The notes below the pieces were generated by a model. It had not been told where the DNA came from. It did no database searches and was given only the letters and a program-made list of their open reading frames with translations. A stretch of 64,000 nt of DNA from assembly GCF_014529945.1 (NCBI RefSeq), contig NZ_JACVFB010000002.1, positions 310,001 through 374,000 on the forward strand, written 5' to 3'. Shown one piece after another: positions 52,381 through 59,544 of the stretch. Numbering within the stretch: position 1 is the first letter of the stretch; every line of letters starts with the position of its first letter. The stretch is from Chitinophaga varians. GTDB taxonomy: Bacteria; Bacteroidota; Bacteroidia; Chitinophagales; Chitinophagaceae. The position numbers were made by a program, and so were the translations under genes.

Positions 52381-53130
52381 TCAATCAATATTATCATAAT
52401 ATTCCTCCTGTACCATTTGATACAGAGGCTTCTTTTTATACTTCTCTTTGTCTTTCACAGCAGGATTCCAGCGCCTCCAGCTGTTGTGCCGGCTTTGTGT
52501 AAGCCAGCGCATACGATGCTCCAATTGACGGCCTGTAAGATAGTTGTCTACTTCCTGTATTTGCGATTCCAACACGGGGTCCACGATACGTTGATGTGTT
52601 AACATATGCGGCCGTATCCGCAATACGAAACGCCAGGGCTCTTTAAACACCATAACAGGCACTTCTTTCTTACCGTACCGTGGCATTTCCAGACGTTCTT
52701 CAAAGAAGATAACTTCCTCCCGCGTAAACCTGAGCTTTTCAAACTCCGAAAGAGAAAGAGTACGCAGATGCTGCACTTTGTCTACCCATACCTTTTTACC
52801 ACGCACCCGCTTCTTCTTTTTAAAGTCTTTCCGATGAAAGTATTCCATCGTATTGATTTTAGCAAGAATACCCTCAAAAAATGATGCCTGTTTTCCACGC
52901 GCCACATCATCTCTCAACACAAAGAAACGCACATAGCCTTTCTGAATAGGCGGTTTCAGTGGTACGTAGAGCGGCTCGCGGCTTTTACGCCAAAGCTCCC
53001 GGCGGTATTTGTCTAACCGCAGTAACGCTTTATCTCTTGCGGTAATTACTGCACGGCGTTTTTGTCTTGCTGTTTTGAGCCGTGCAGACTGAATATAATA
53101 TTGTAATTCGTCTGAAAATAACTTGTCCAT
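52381..53130 (-). CDS. Basic protein of unknown function linked to RtcB
   Basis: This 249-residue protein is highly charged and basic, with stretches such as KDFKKKKRVRGKKVW and RLKTARQKRRAV, and many Arg, Trp and Tyr residues (HRMRWLTQSRHNSWRRWNP). It has no signal peptide or membrane segment. This composition fits an RNA-binding protein. It is encoded 13 bp before rtcB and after the ATPase, so a role in RNA repair or delivery is likely. Family not recognised. Confidence 0.8.
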   Translation of the reverse strand: MDKLFSDELQYYIQSARLKTARQKRRAVITARDKALLRLDKYRRELWRKSREPLYVPLKPPIQKGYVRFFVLRDDVARGKQASFFEGILAKINTMEYFHRKDFKKKKRVRGKKVWVDKVQHLRTLSLSEFEKLRFTREEVIFFEERLEMPRYGKKEVPVMVFKEPWRFVLRIRPHMLTHQRIVDPVLESQIQEVDNYLTGRQLEHRMRWLTQSRHNSWRRWNPAVKDKEKYKKKPLYQMVQEEYYDNID

Positions 53131-53258
53131 AACACATGGTCTGGTGAATTTTTAATCTCGTTCACCGATCGGTGAAAACGATGTACCATCGGGTTGTATA
53201 CAGACAAGTAATTTTTTTTCATGACTGATAATATTTTTAATGAGATGAATAATGTTTG

Positions 53259-54323
53259 TTACACTCTTTCTTCCAGCAGCGTTCTTCTGAAACCGATCAC
53301 ATTTTTTGGCGTTTCAAAAGAAGGCTCATGCTGATTGGCTATTTCTGCGATACTCATGGATTTGTTGATCACAGTATCATAGCCCAGGTGCGTCGACAAT
53401 CGCTGTGCTTTTGCGGTGGAGAGTTTCTTAAACTCATACTTGGCGATCAACCTGCCTTTGCGCAACAGCGCGCTGTCAATGGCAGACAGATCACTGTTGA
53501 AAGAACATACCAGCTGTATGTTCAGGCAATCCGCCAGCAGCCCGTCAGACAGGTTCAGCAGATTGGACACAGATGAATTACCGCTGAACTTCCTGTCCAT
53601 GATCACGTTTTCTGCATCTTCAATAATCACCACACAATTAGGATTATCAATCAGCAGCTCCATGAATTCCGGATTCATGATGTTGTGCGCCAGGTCAGGT
53701 GATACAAACAAGATACGTTTTTTTATTTTGCCGATGAGATAACGCAGATACGTTGTCTTACCGGTTCCGGGGATACCGTGCAGCAGCACGATACCTTTAT
53801 CTTTGTCTTTACGCAGGCGTTGTTGTATTACCTTATCTACCTCGCGAAAATCATCTTCATAAAACAGTCCGATGTCCAGCTTTGTACGCTTGATCTCCAT
53901 GCTCTTCAGCTCGAGTCCTTTTCGCCCGCTGACGATGAGATTGATCTCATGTGGTTCTCTGCGTTGTTTCTCTTTATAGCGTGTAGCCATTTCGGTTACC
54001 TTCGCTACAAATGCAACATCTGTACCATCGTGCAATATTTCCACCCAGGAGTGCCAGAAGGCTACCACGCTGGCGTTATTGAGCACGAGTACGGTTTGTG
54101 CGTGTTTGTATTTTTTCTTTTTCGTATCGTAATCGGTATAGCGGTAGGTATGCAGTATCATGCCTTCAAAGGCTTTCACAAATGCGGCTTCTGCTTTCTC
54201 TCCGTCTATATCGTAGATATTGTTGATATTGGGTATACTGTTAAAATGGACCGTATACACTCCTTTGGGCGCAAAATATTCTCCATCGGTTATATCTATC
54301 TGGTTATTGACCATCGCTTTCAT
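53259..54323 (-). CDS. AAA-family ATPase linked to RtcB
   Basis: This 354-residue protein has a specific N-terminal domain (about 1-175) and a C-terminal AAA core: Walker A LLHGIPGTGKTTYLRYLI, Walker B CVVIIEDAENVI, sensor-1 region IQLVCSFNSDLSAID, and Arg finger candidates in LLRKGRLIAKYEF. It resembles BCS1-type or classic AAA unfoldase-like ATPases in motif order. It starts the operon; the basic protein lies 128 bp downstream and rtcB follows. ATG 54323 is used; ATG 54314 is also possible. It might remodel RNA or a protein that needs repair; this is inference. Confidence 0.9.
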   Translation of the reverse strand: MKAMVNNQIDITDGEYFAPKGVYTVHFNSIPNINNIYDIDGEKAEAAFVKAFEGMILHTYRYTDYDTKKKKYKHAQTVLVLNNASVVAFWHSWVEILHDGTDVAFVAKVTEMATRYKEKQRREPHEINLIVSGRKGLELKSMEIKRTKLDIGLFYEDDFREVDKVIQQRLRKDKDKGIVLLHGIPGTGKTTYLRYLIGKIKKRILFVSPDLAHNIMNPEFMELLIDNPNCVVIIEDAENVIMDRKFSGNSSVSNLLNLSDGLLADCLNIQLVCSFNSDLSAIDSALLRKGRLIAKYEFKKLSTAKAQRLSTHLGYDTVINKSMSIAEIANQHEPSFETPKNVIGFRRTLLEERV

Positions 54324-54360
54324 TTACTGTTGCACTTTTAAAATTAGTCTTCCCTGATAG

Positions 54361-54397
54361 TGATTTACCGGAGCCCCTGTGGGCTCCAGGCAAATCA
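54361..54397 (-). promoter_or_regulatory. Strong hairpin in the leader of the ATPase-RtcB operon
   Basis: TGATTT, CC and GGAGCCC on one side pair with GGGCTCC, GG and AAATCA on the other, 15 base pairs with one bulge and one mismatch and a four-base loop. No T-tract follows on the minus strand, so it is not a terminator. It lies 37 bases before the ATPase start and could act in RNA-level control. Confidence 0.65.
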
Positions 54398-54596
54398 GGC
54401 TTATCATTTCCGGTACGTATAGGTACCTCTTTTGGGGGGAAGTTACAAGTTATCCTCTTGATAACCTGAAGATGGGGGTTAATTCAAACAGAGACGAAAA
54501 AAAATATCTTTAGGGGAGATGAGTCAGCGGAGCAGGATTACTCCGCTACCTGTTTATAAAATGTACCTCCTCAAATAATCTTTTTACGATGAACAC

Positions 54597-54627
54597 AAAA
54601 AAACCCGGTCTGTTTACACGGACCGGG
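54597..54627 (-). terminator. Terminator of small transcript A (second of two)
   Basis: CCCGGTC and GACCGGG (7 bp, 10-base loop) are followed on the minus strand by seven T residues. It lies after the short frame at 54649-54786, and between it and the ATPase gene there is no other open gene. Confidence 0.85.
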
Positions 54628-54648
54628 CTACTAACGTTAACGCATATA

Positions 54649-54786
54649 CTACGTTAAGGCATGCCGGGTCCGTTTAGCGTCAATTTGATTGATGCTATCG
54701 TTAAACCCTTTACTGCTGCGCATTTCAGCGGTCAGTAGCCAGTTCTTTATGGTGTTCCGTGCTAATTTCATTATCAAAACCATCAT
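54649..54786 (-). CDS. Short open reading frame A2 (45 residues), uncertain
   Basis: The frame starts at ATG 54786, at the end of the T-run of the preceding terminator, and ends TAG at 54649, before the next terminator. It encodes a basic peptide including KLARNTIKNWLLTAEMRS and ending KRTRHALT; an internal ATG at 54771 may be the start instead. Length alone is not significant. Its position between two terminators is what makes it worth noting. Could be non-coding. Confidence 0.3.
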   Translation of the reverse strand: MMVLIMKLARNTIKNWLLTAEMRSSKGFNDSINQIDAKRTRHALT

Positions 54787-54816
54787 AAAAAAAGCCCGGA
54801 CCAATTGATCCGGGCT
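54786..54816 (-). terminator. Terminator of small transcript A (first of two)
   Basis: AGCCCGGA and TCCGGGCT (8 bp, 8-base loop) are followed on the minus strand by a run of seven or eight T residues. A strong intrinsic terminator between the two short frames. Confidence 0.88.
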
Positions 54817-54844
54817 TCAGTTATATGATACAAATATTTTTATA

Positions 54845-54934
54845 CTACCTGTAACCATGAAACGCCCGGAACCCGCTCCAATCTTGCGTGCCGCAAGGGA
54901 TTGCTGATTCCATATTTAAGTTAAAGCGTACCAT
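54845..54934 (-). CDS. Short open reading frame A1 (29 residues), uncertain
   Basis: ATG 54934 to TAG 54845, about 40 bases after a good promoter. The peptide includes NMESAIPCGTQDWSGFRAFH. It is followed by a strong terminator, so promoter, frame and terminator form a small transcription unit. There is no ribosome-binding site, which is normal in Bacteroidota. Coding is possible but not proven; a leader peptide or small RNA are alternatives. Confidence 0.4.
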   Translation of the reverse strand: MVRFNLNMESAIPCGTQDWSGFRAFHGYR

Positions 54935-54973
54935 TTTTTACGAGTGTTTACCTATTATCAATTTTTAACGATG

Positions 54974-55005
54974 CAAAGATAATGTGATAAATAGTGATAA
55001 TGCAA
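54974..55005 (-). promoter_or_regulatory. Promoter of small transcript A
   Basis: On the minus strand TTG (55005-55003) and TATCTTTG (54981-54974) are 21 bases apart, a full match to the Bacteroidota -33/-7 pattern. Transcription should begin near 54968. Confidence 0.75.
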
Positions 55006-55073
55006 ATTTTTAACAGACTTTTTTCAAATTTTTTTTCTATGTAGATAAAAATAGTGTCGGCTCCTTACTGCAT

Positions 55074-55102
55074 AAAAAAACCGGAAGTGCGCATACTTCC
55101 GG
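55074..55102 (-). terminator. Terminator of the DinB-like gene
   Basis: CCGGAAGT and ACTTCCGG (8 bp perfect, 6-base loop) lead into seven T residues on the minus strand, 57 bases after the DinB-like stop. Confidence 0.88.
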
Positions 55103-55158
55103 TTGCTGTAATCGAATAAGGATAACAAAAACAGATGTTGTTGGTCGACCAAAAAAAA

Positions 55159-55725
55159 TCAGATCAGAACGGCGCTTTCTTCATATTCTTTCTCCAGTCT
55201 TTTCATCTGGCGGATATGACGTTCTATGTGTTTAGTCAGGAAATAGATGTACTGATAGATATCCAGTTTGCCCAGATGGTTAACAGACATGTTGGTAAAT
55301 ACCAACACCCCTTCGCCATTTTTAAGCAAAGACAGATTGTACATGCACTGTGCGTACTGTTGTTTCAGCAACGCTTTTACTTCCTGCATATCTTTAAGTC
55401 CTGTAGGTTCCATGTGTTCCGGTCTTACCCATCCGAAAGACTTGCTGCTGATCACATCGATCTGGCCGAATTTCTCCTGGTAATCTGCCGGCACCACCAC
55501 GGTATGGCCGTTTCGTTTACGGTCAAGCGCCCTGCGGGTACTTTTGTTGATGATCAGTAACAGGAAGTAATTAGTGAGGGTAATATGCTCCAGCACTTCC
55601 CGTATGCTCCATTGATCGCGGTCTGGTTTGAAGTCCAGCAAACCTGGTTCTTTGTCAAACCAATTGTCCAATTCTCTGAAATTGGTGAGTAAAGCCTCTC
55701 TTACAACTTGAATAACGTTCCTCAT
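55159..55725 (-). CDS. DinB/YfiT-superfamily protein
   Basis: This 188-residue protein is a four-helix-bundle DinB-like protein: REALLTNFRELDNWFD, SIREVLEHITLTNYFLLL with a metal-ligand His, and the C-terminal HLGKLDIYQYIYFLTKHIERH (His residues of the usual metal triad). The family includes thiol-dependent metalloenzymes; many members have no known substrate. It is downstream of small transcript locus B and has no clear -7 element of its own. Confidence 0.85.
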   Translation of the reverse strand: MRNVIQVVREALLTNFRELDNWFDKEPGLLDFKPDRDQWSIREVLEHITLTNYFLLLIINKSTRRALDRKRNGHTVVVPADYQEKFGQIDVISSKSFGWVRPEHMEPTGLKDMQEVKALLKQQYAQCMYNLSLLKNGEGVLVFTNMSVNHLGKLDIYQYIYFLTKHIERHIRQMKRLEKEYEESAVLI

Positions 55726-55843
55726 ATACTAACGTTTTTTGGGGTTATGCACTGTACCTGTCTGTACGAGATCAAATGGGCTTAGCACATAACATTCTTA
55801 AAATAATTGTTTGCCATTTCTGTGCCGGATTTTCCCGTGAAAT

Positions 55844-55872
55844 AAAAAACCCGGCCGTATTTACGGACCGGG
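55844..55872 (-). terminator. Terminator of small transcript B (second of two)
   Basis: CCCGG-CCGT and ACGG-A-CCGGG pair with a bulged A and a short loop, then six T residues follow on the minus strand. It lies after the short frame at 55898-56011. Confidence 0.8.
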
Positions 55873-55897
55873 CAATCATGTAATGGGTTAGCTTACA

Positions 55898-56011
55898 TTA
55901 CTGCATACCATGTCCGTATGGCTTTTTTAAGGCAAAGCCATTCCCTTTACACCAAATGGTGTATTGAATATTTTGACCAGTTATCGTCTGAAGTTCTTTC
56001 ACTGTCGTCAT
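55898..56011 (-). CDS. Short open reading frame B2 (37 residues), uncertain
   Basis: ATG 56011 to TAA 55898, between two terminators. The peptide includes VKELQTITGQNIQYTIWCKG and a Lys/Gly-rich end. The composition is protein-like, but 37 codons can arise by chance. It has no detectable similarity to A1 or A2. Confidence 0.4.
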   Translation of the reverse strand: MTTVKELQTITGQNIQYTIWCKGNGFALKKPYGHGMQ

Positions 56012-56032
56012 TTCAGTACTGCTTCAAAAGCA

Positions 56033-56064
56033 AAAGGTCCCGCCTCTTTGAGTGCGGGACCTTT
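56033..56064 (-). terminator. Terminator of small transcript B (first of two)
   Basis: AAAGGTCCCGC and GCGGGACCTTT form an 11-bp perfect stem with a 10-base loop; on the minus strand TTTTGCTTTT covers the end of the stem and beyond. Confidence 0.82.
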
Positions 56065-56088
56065 GTTTATATCGTTTGATAACTATCG

Positions 56089-56148
56089 TTAACAATCGGT
56101 GCAACGTGCCCGCAATCCGTCCTTGACCTGCTTTTGCTTGCAGGCCAT
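56089..56148 (-). CDS. Short open reading frame B1 (19 residues), uncertain
   Basis: ATG 56148 to TAA 56089, about 50 bases after a promoter and before a terminator. It encodes a basic peptide with three Cys (MACKQKQVKDGLRARCTDC). Too short to judge as coding; it is listed because the position copies that of frame A1. Confidence 0.25.
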   Translation of the reverse strand: MACKQKQVKDGLRARCTDC

Positions 56149-56202
56149 CGCTGTAATCTTATATGTTGACAGAAGTTGCACTAAGAAATTTGTTGTTTGC
56201 TA

Positions 56203-56234
56203 CAAAGGTAGATTTTATTTTTTTTATTACACAA
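56203..56234 (-). promoter_or_regulatory. Promoter of small transcript B
   Basis: On the minus strand TTG (56234-56232) and TACCTTTG (56210-56203) are 21 bases apart, the same spacing as for locus A and a full match to the Bacteroidota consensus. Confidence 0.75.
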
Positions 56235-56452
56235 TAATATAGCCTACTTTTTTTATAGAGTTAACAATTAGTTTATATTTTCTTTTTTTTCATTTTTTAT
56301 TTGCTGCATCTGTTGCGGCATCTGCGACCCTTTGCTGCGGTAATATTTCTTTCTTCCTGCTACCGGACCAGGCCCCATATCAGCTCCGCTTTTTTACGGC
56401 CGGGCAGCATGTCTCCCGGGGTCAAAACCAATACCGTCTGCCGGCCAATACT

Positions 56453-57535
56453 TTAAAATAAACTCAGCTGGCTGGTAGGCCGGCGGAAAGAATCCGTATT
56501 AAACTCAAACCGCTCCTGATTTAACCCGTTCTTTTTTACGTGTAGCCGGAACTGTTGGCGGATCAAATCCGCTATATTACCCTCTCCGCGCATCCGGCGG
56601 CCAAACTCACTGTCATTGACATTGCCCCCGTGCATGCTCTCGATCTGGTGCCATACCTTGTCGGCACGGTCGGGGAAGTTCTTATAAAGCCAGTCATTGA
56701 AGATGATCTTCACCGCGTCGTTCAGCCGTACAACGGTATAGCCGGCATACTTAGCGCCATTGGCAGCGGCCATCTCCAGCAGGCGGGGTATCTCGTGATC
56801 ATTCAGCCCCGGAATCATAGGGGCCGTCATCACGCCAACGGGTACACCGAATTCACTCAGCTCCTTTACAATTTTGAATCGCTGCGCCGCCGTGGTGGTC
56901 CGGGGCTCCATCTTCTGCCGCAGGTCTTCCTGTAAGGTAGTAATGGAAACATACACGCAGACCAGTTTCTCCTGCGCCAGCTGTTGCAACAGGTAACGGT
57001 CTCTCAGTACCAGCGAGTTTTTGGTGATGATGCCCACCGGCTGCTTGTATTCCAGCGCCACTTCCAGCAGCTGCCGCGTAAGCCACATCTTACGTTCCAC
57101 CGGCTGATAACAGTCTGTGTTCCCCGAAAGGGAAATGGGCTTTGGTACCCAGTTTTTATTGTCCAGGAACTTGCGCAGCAGCTCCGGCGCATTATGTTTG
57201 ACAATGATCTTCCGCTCAAAATCCAGTCCCGCACTCAGTCCCCAGAATTGATGGGCGTTGCGGGCATAACAATAGATACAGCCATGCTCACAGCCCTGAT
57301 AGGGATTCATGGAATACCACATTCCTACATCCGGGCTATCGACCTTGTTGACCAGGGTTTTAGCATGCTCCTCAAATACCTGGGTAGGCACATCCGCCTG
57401 CCACCACTCGTCAATCCCCTCCACATGCTCCTGCACATACTCTCCCTTCAGGTATTTGTTCCGCGGATTTACCTGCGCACCACGTCCTTTGTAATAGGGG
57501 GTTTCAGCTCCACCTTCCTGGAATGGCAATGTCAT
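56453..57535 (-). CDS. Radical SAM protein, PA0069/SplB-like family
   Basis: This 360-residue protein has the radical SAM cluster motif CEHGCIYCYARN (Cys-x3-Cys-x2-Cys) at about residues 81-92 and family segments KGRGAQVNPRNKY, SLSGNTDCYQPVE, KNSLVLRDRYLL and TAPMIPGLNDHEI. The family is related to spore photoproduct lyase-like and PA0069 proteins; the substrate is unknown. A symmetric AT-rich site sits just upstream. Monocistronic. Confidence 0.92.
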   Translation of the reverse strand: MTLPFQEGGAETPYYKGRGAQVNPRNKYLKGEYVQEHVEGIDEWWQADVPTQVFEEHAKTLVNKVDSPDVGMWYSMNPYQGCEHGCIYCYARNAHQFWGLSAGLDFERKIIVKHNAPELLRKFLDNKNWVPKPISLSGNTDCYQPVERKMWLTRQLLEVALEYKQPVGIITKNSLVLRDRYLLQQLAQEKLVCVYVSITTLQEDLRQKMEPRTTTAAQRFKIVKELSEFGVPVGVMTAPMIPGLNDHEIPRLLEMAAANGAKYAGYTVVRLNDAVKIIFNDWLYKNFPDRADKVWHQIESMHGGNVNDSEFGRRMRGEGNIADLIRQQFRLHVKKNGLNQERFEFNTDSFRRPTSQLSLF

Positions 57536-57546
57536 ACACTAAATAT

Positions 57547-57570
57547 TTTAGTAAAAATACTAAATATTTT
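57547..57570 (-). promoter_or_regulatory. Candidate operator before the radical SAM gene
   Basis: TTTAGTA-aaaa-TACTAAA (57547-57564) is a perfect 7-bp inverted repeat starting 12 bp upstream of the start codon. The half-site ACTAAATATTTT also occurs as a direct repeat at 57538 and 57559, 21 bp apart. Both features suit a dimeric regulator. The regulator is not identified. Confidence 0.5.
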
Positions 57571-57668
57571 GTCATTTCAATATTTAGGTATTTTATTATT
57601 TGATAGAGCCCGGGCTACTAATCGCCTCTGTCAAATAACTAAATAACACAATGTCTAAATATCAAAAT

Positions 57669-59450
57669 CTAAATGATCTCCATCTGCTTCATCAGGAAAG
57701 TGGCATTTTTATTACGGGCAATACCAGGCCGGATGCGATAATCAAAGAAAAGATGGTCATCCTGGATAGTGCTTTCAAAGCAATAGTTCCGGATTTTATT
57801 GGGATAATTATCTTCCAGGTGCCCCAGCTCCAGGTCATGCGTGGCAATCATCCCCAGGCAGTTATAGGCAAGGAAATGTTCTATCAGGCTGCGGGACCCC
57901 GAAAGCTTGTCTTCTGAATTGGTGCCCTTCAGGATCTCATCCAGCAGAATAAACACCCGCTCTCCTGTTTTCAGCTGAATAATAATATGTTGCAACCGCA
58001 ACAGCTCGGCCTGAAAATAGGAAGTATGGCTGGCGATAGAATCTTTGATACGCATGGAAGTCATGATACGCATCGGCGTAAATACCAGCCTGCCGGCGCA
58101 TACCGGTGCACCGCACATCGCCAGCAACAGATTGGCTCCCACACTACGCAGGAACGTGCTTTTGCCCGACATATTGGACCCCGTGATAATCAGGAAACTG
58201 GCGTCCCGGCCAATATGCCCGTCATTTTTAACGGACTCCGTTTCAGGGATCAGCGGATGCCCCAGCCCTTCGGCCTCCAGTAACATCGGTTCGGCCTGAG
58301 GCTGCGGATAAGCATACCCCGGGTGATTAAAAGCAAAAGTGGCCAAGCTGTTCCAGACCTCCATTTGCGCAATCACTTCAAACCATTTATCCACCGCTGT
58401 TTTATACTGCTCTTTCCAGCGTTCCAGCCGCAGGATGCAATGCAGGTCGTACAGAAAGAGGGAATTGAGGGCAATACCCACCAGCAGGTTCAGACGCTGA
58501 TCAAAAGCAGAACTGATGCGGGACAACTGATGCAGCGCCACATCTGCTTCACGGGCTGTTTCCTGCTGCTGCCGCAGCAATACCGACTGCTCAAAGGAAC
58601 CTTTGCGGACCAGTCCCAGTAACAGCGCAAACTTTTCCAGTATCCGCTCTTTCTGGGAAATCAGCTTATACTGCTCCTGCAGCTTCGGTTGAATGCTGAG
58701 CAACACCAGCCAGTTGACCATGATCATGCCGATAAAAAGATAATAATGGCCCATATAAGAGCCTGCCACCACTGCTGCGATCGTCAACAACGGCAATAAC
58801 CATCTGGCTGTTCCAATAAACTTATTATGTATAAACGCAAATGGCATATCCAGCCAAAGCGCCAGTTCACGGCGATCGCTGGCCTCCTCTTTGGCCAGCA
58901 TGGCATTGGCAGTAAGATGTTGGCGGAAATCTATTTCCGGCGTCAGTACTTTCAGCGCTTCCTGTGTGGCCTGAATCAGCGCGATGTCCAGCATGGGCGC
59001 TCCCAGTGAAGCTGCCAGCCGTTGTTTACCCGATAAAGTACCGGTACGGTTAACAGACTGGAAAATGGACGCAGGGCCAAACACGTCCAGGTCGCCGGAG
59101 TAGTCATGTTGATCGTTGATAAATTCGTGGCCATCCTCAAAGGAAGACTTCCAGGTAGTGGCCTGCTGTTGTTCTTTCTGGTTCAGCCCGAGCAGCGTTT
59201 TCAGTAGCGCCAGCTGTTGCAGCGAGCGGTTGTGCCGTTTAAGAAAAAAGCCAAAGGCCACTACCCCCACCGCAGTGGCTAATAACCATACTCCTTCCCT
59301 ACCCTGGCGGAAATACATCACCACCCCGGCAATGATCACCAGGAAGCTCAGCAGCCGTGACCAGGACAGCAGCGATGTCCGCTTCTTCTCCTTGTCGATA
59401 GCCTGTTGAAATTCGTTGATCCGTTGCTGGTATAGATGAGGGCGTTCCAT
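57669..59450 (-). CDS. MutS-family DNA mismatch repair-like ATPase (no mismatch-binding domain)
   Basis: This protein of about 593 residues has two transmembrane-like hydrophobic stretches near the N terminus (LLSFLVIIAGVVMYF, VWLLATAVGVVAFGFF), a helical lever-like region, and a C-terminal MutS ATPase domain: Walker A ITGSNMSGKSTFLRSVGANL and Walker B RVFILLDEILKGTNSEDK. The mismatch-recognition domain of MutS is missing, as in the membrane-associated MutS-like group of Bacteroidota. Function is unknown. ATG 59450 is used; ATG 59459 is in frame. Confidence 0.9.
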   Translation of the reverse strand: MERPHLYQQRINEFQQAIDKEKKRTSLLSWSRLLSFLVIIAGVVMYFRQGREGVWLLATAVGVVAFGFFLKRHNRSLQQLALLKTLLGLNQKEQQQATTWKSSFEDGHEFINDQHDYSGDLDVFGPASIFQSVNRTGTLSGKQRLAASLGAPMLDIALIQATQEALKVLTPEIDFRQHLTANAMLAKEEASDRRELALWLDMPFAFIHNKFIGTARWLLPLLTIAAVVAGSYMGHYYLFIGMIMVNWLVLLSIQPKLQEQYKLISQKERILEKFALLLGLVRKGSFEQSVLLRQQQETAREADVALHQLSRISSAFDQRLNLLVGIALNSLFLYDLHCILRLERWKEQYKTAVDKWFEVIAQMEVWNSLATFAFNHPGYAYPQPQAEPMLLEAEGLGHPLIPETESVKNDGHIGRDASFLIITGSNMSGKSTFLRSVGANLLLAMCGAPVCAGRLVFTPMRIMTSMRIKDSIASHTSYFQAELLRLQHIIIQLKTGERVFILLDEILKGTNSEDKLSGSRSLIEHFLAYNCLGMIATHDLELGHLEDNYPNKIRNYCFESTIQDDHLFFDYRIRPGIARNKNATFLMKQMEII

Positions 59451-59544
59451 TACACACATTTTTAAAAGTGAAATGCAGCTGAAGACAATTGTCTCCGCTG
59501 CATTCCAAATATCAACATAAAAAAATAATAAAATAAAAAAATGA

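Noticed and set aside
55074..55102. A third small-transcript unit upstream of locus A
   Set aside because: The hairpin is simply the terminator of the DinB-like gene; there is no second terminator or promoter attached to it.
57651..57917. 88-codon plus-strand frame beginning MSKYQNLNDLHLL
   Set aside because: Overlaps the C-terminal ATPase region of the MutS-like gene in antisense, including the conserved segment after Walker B.
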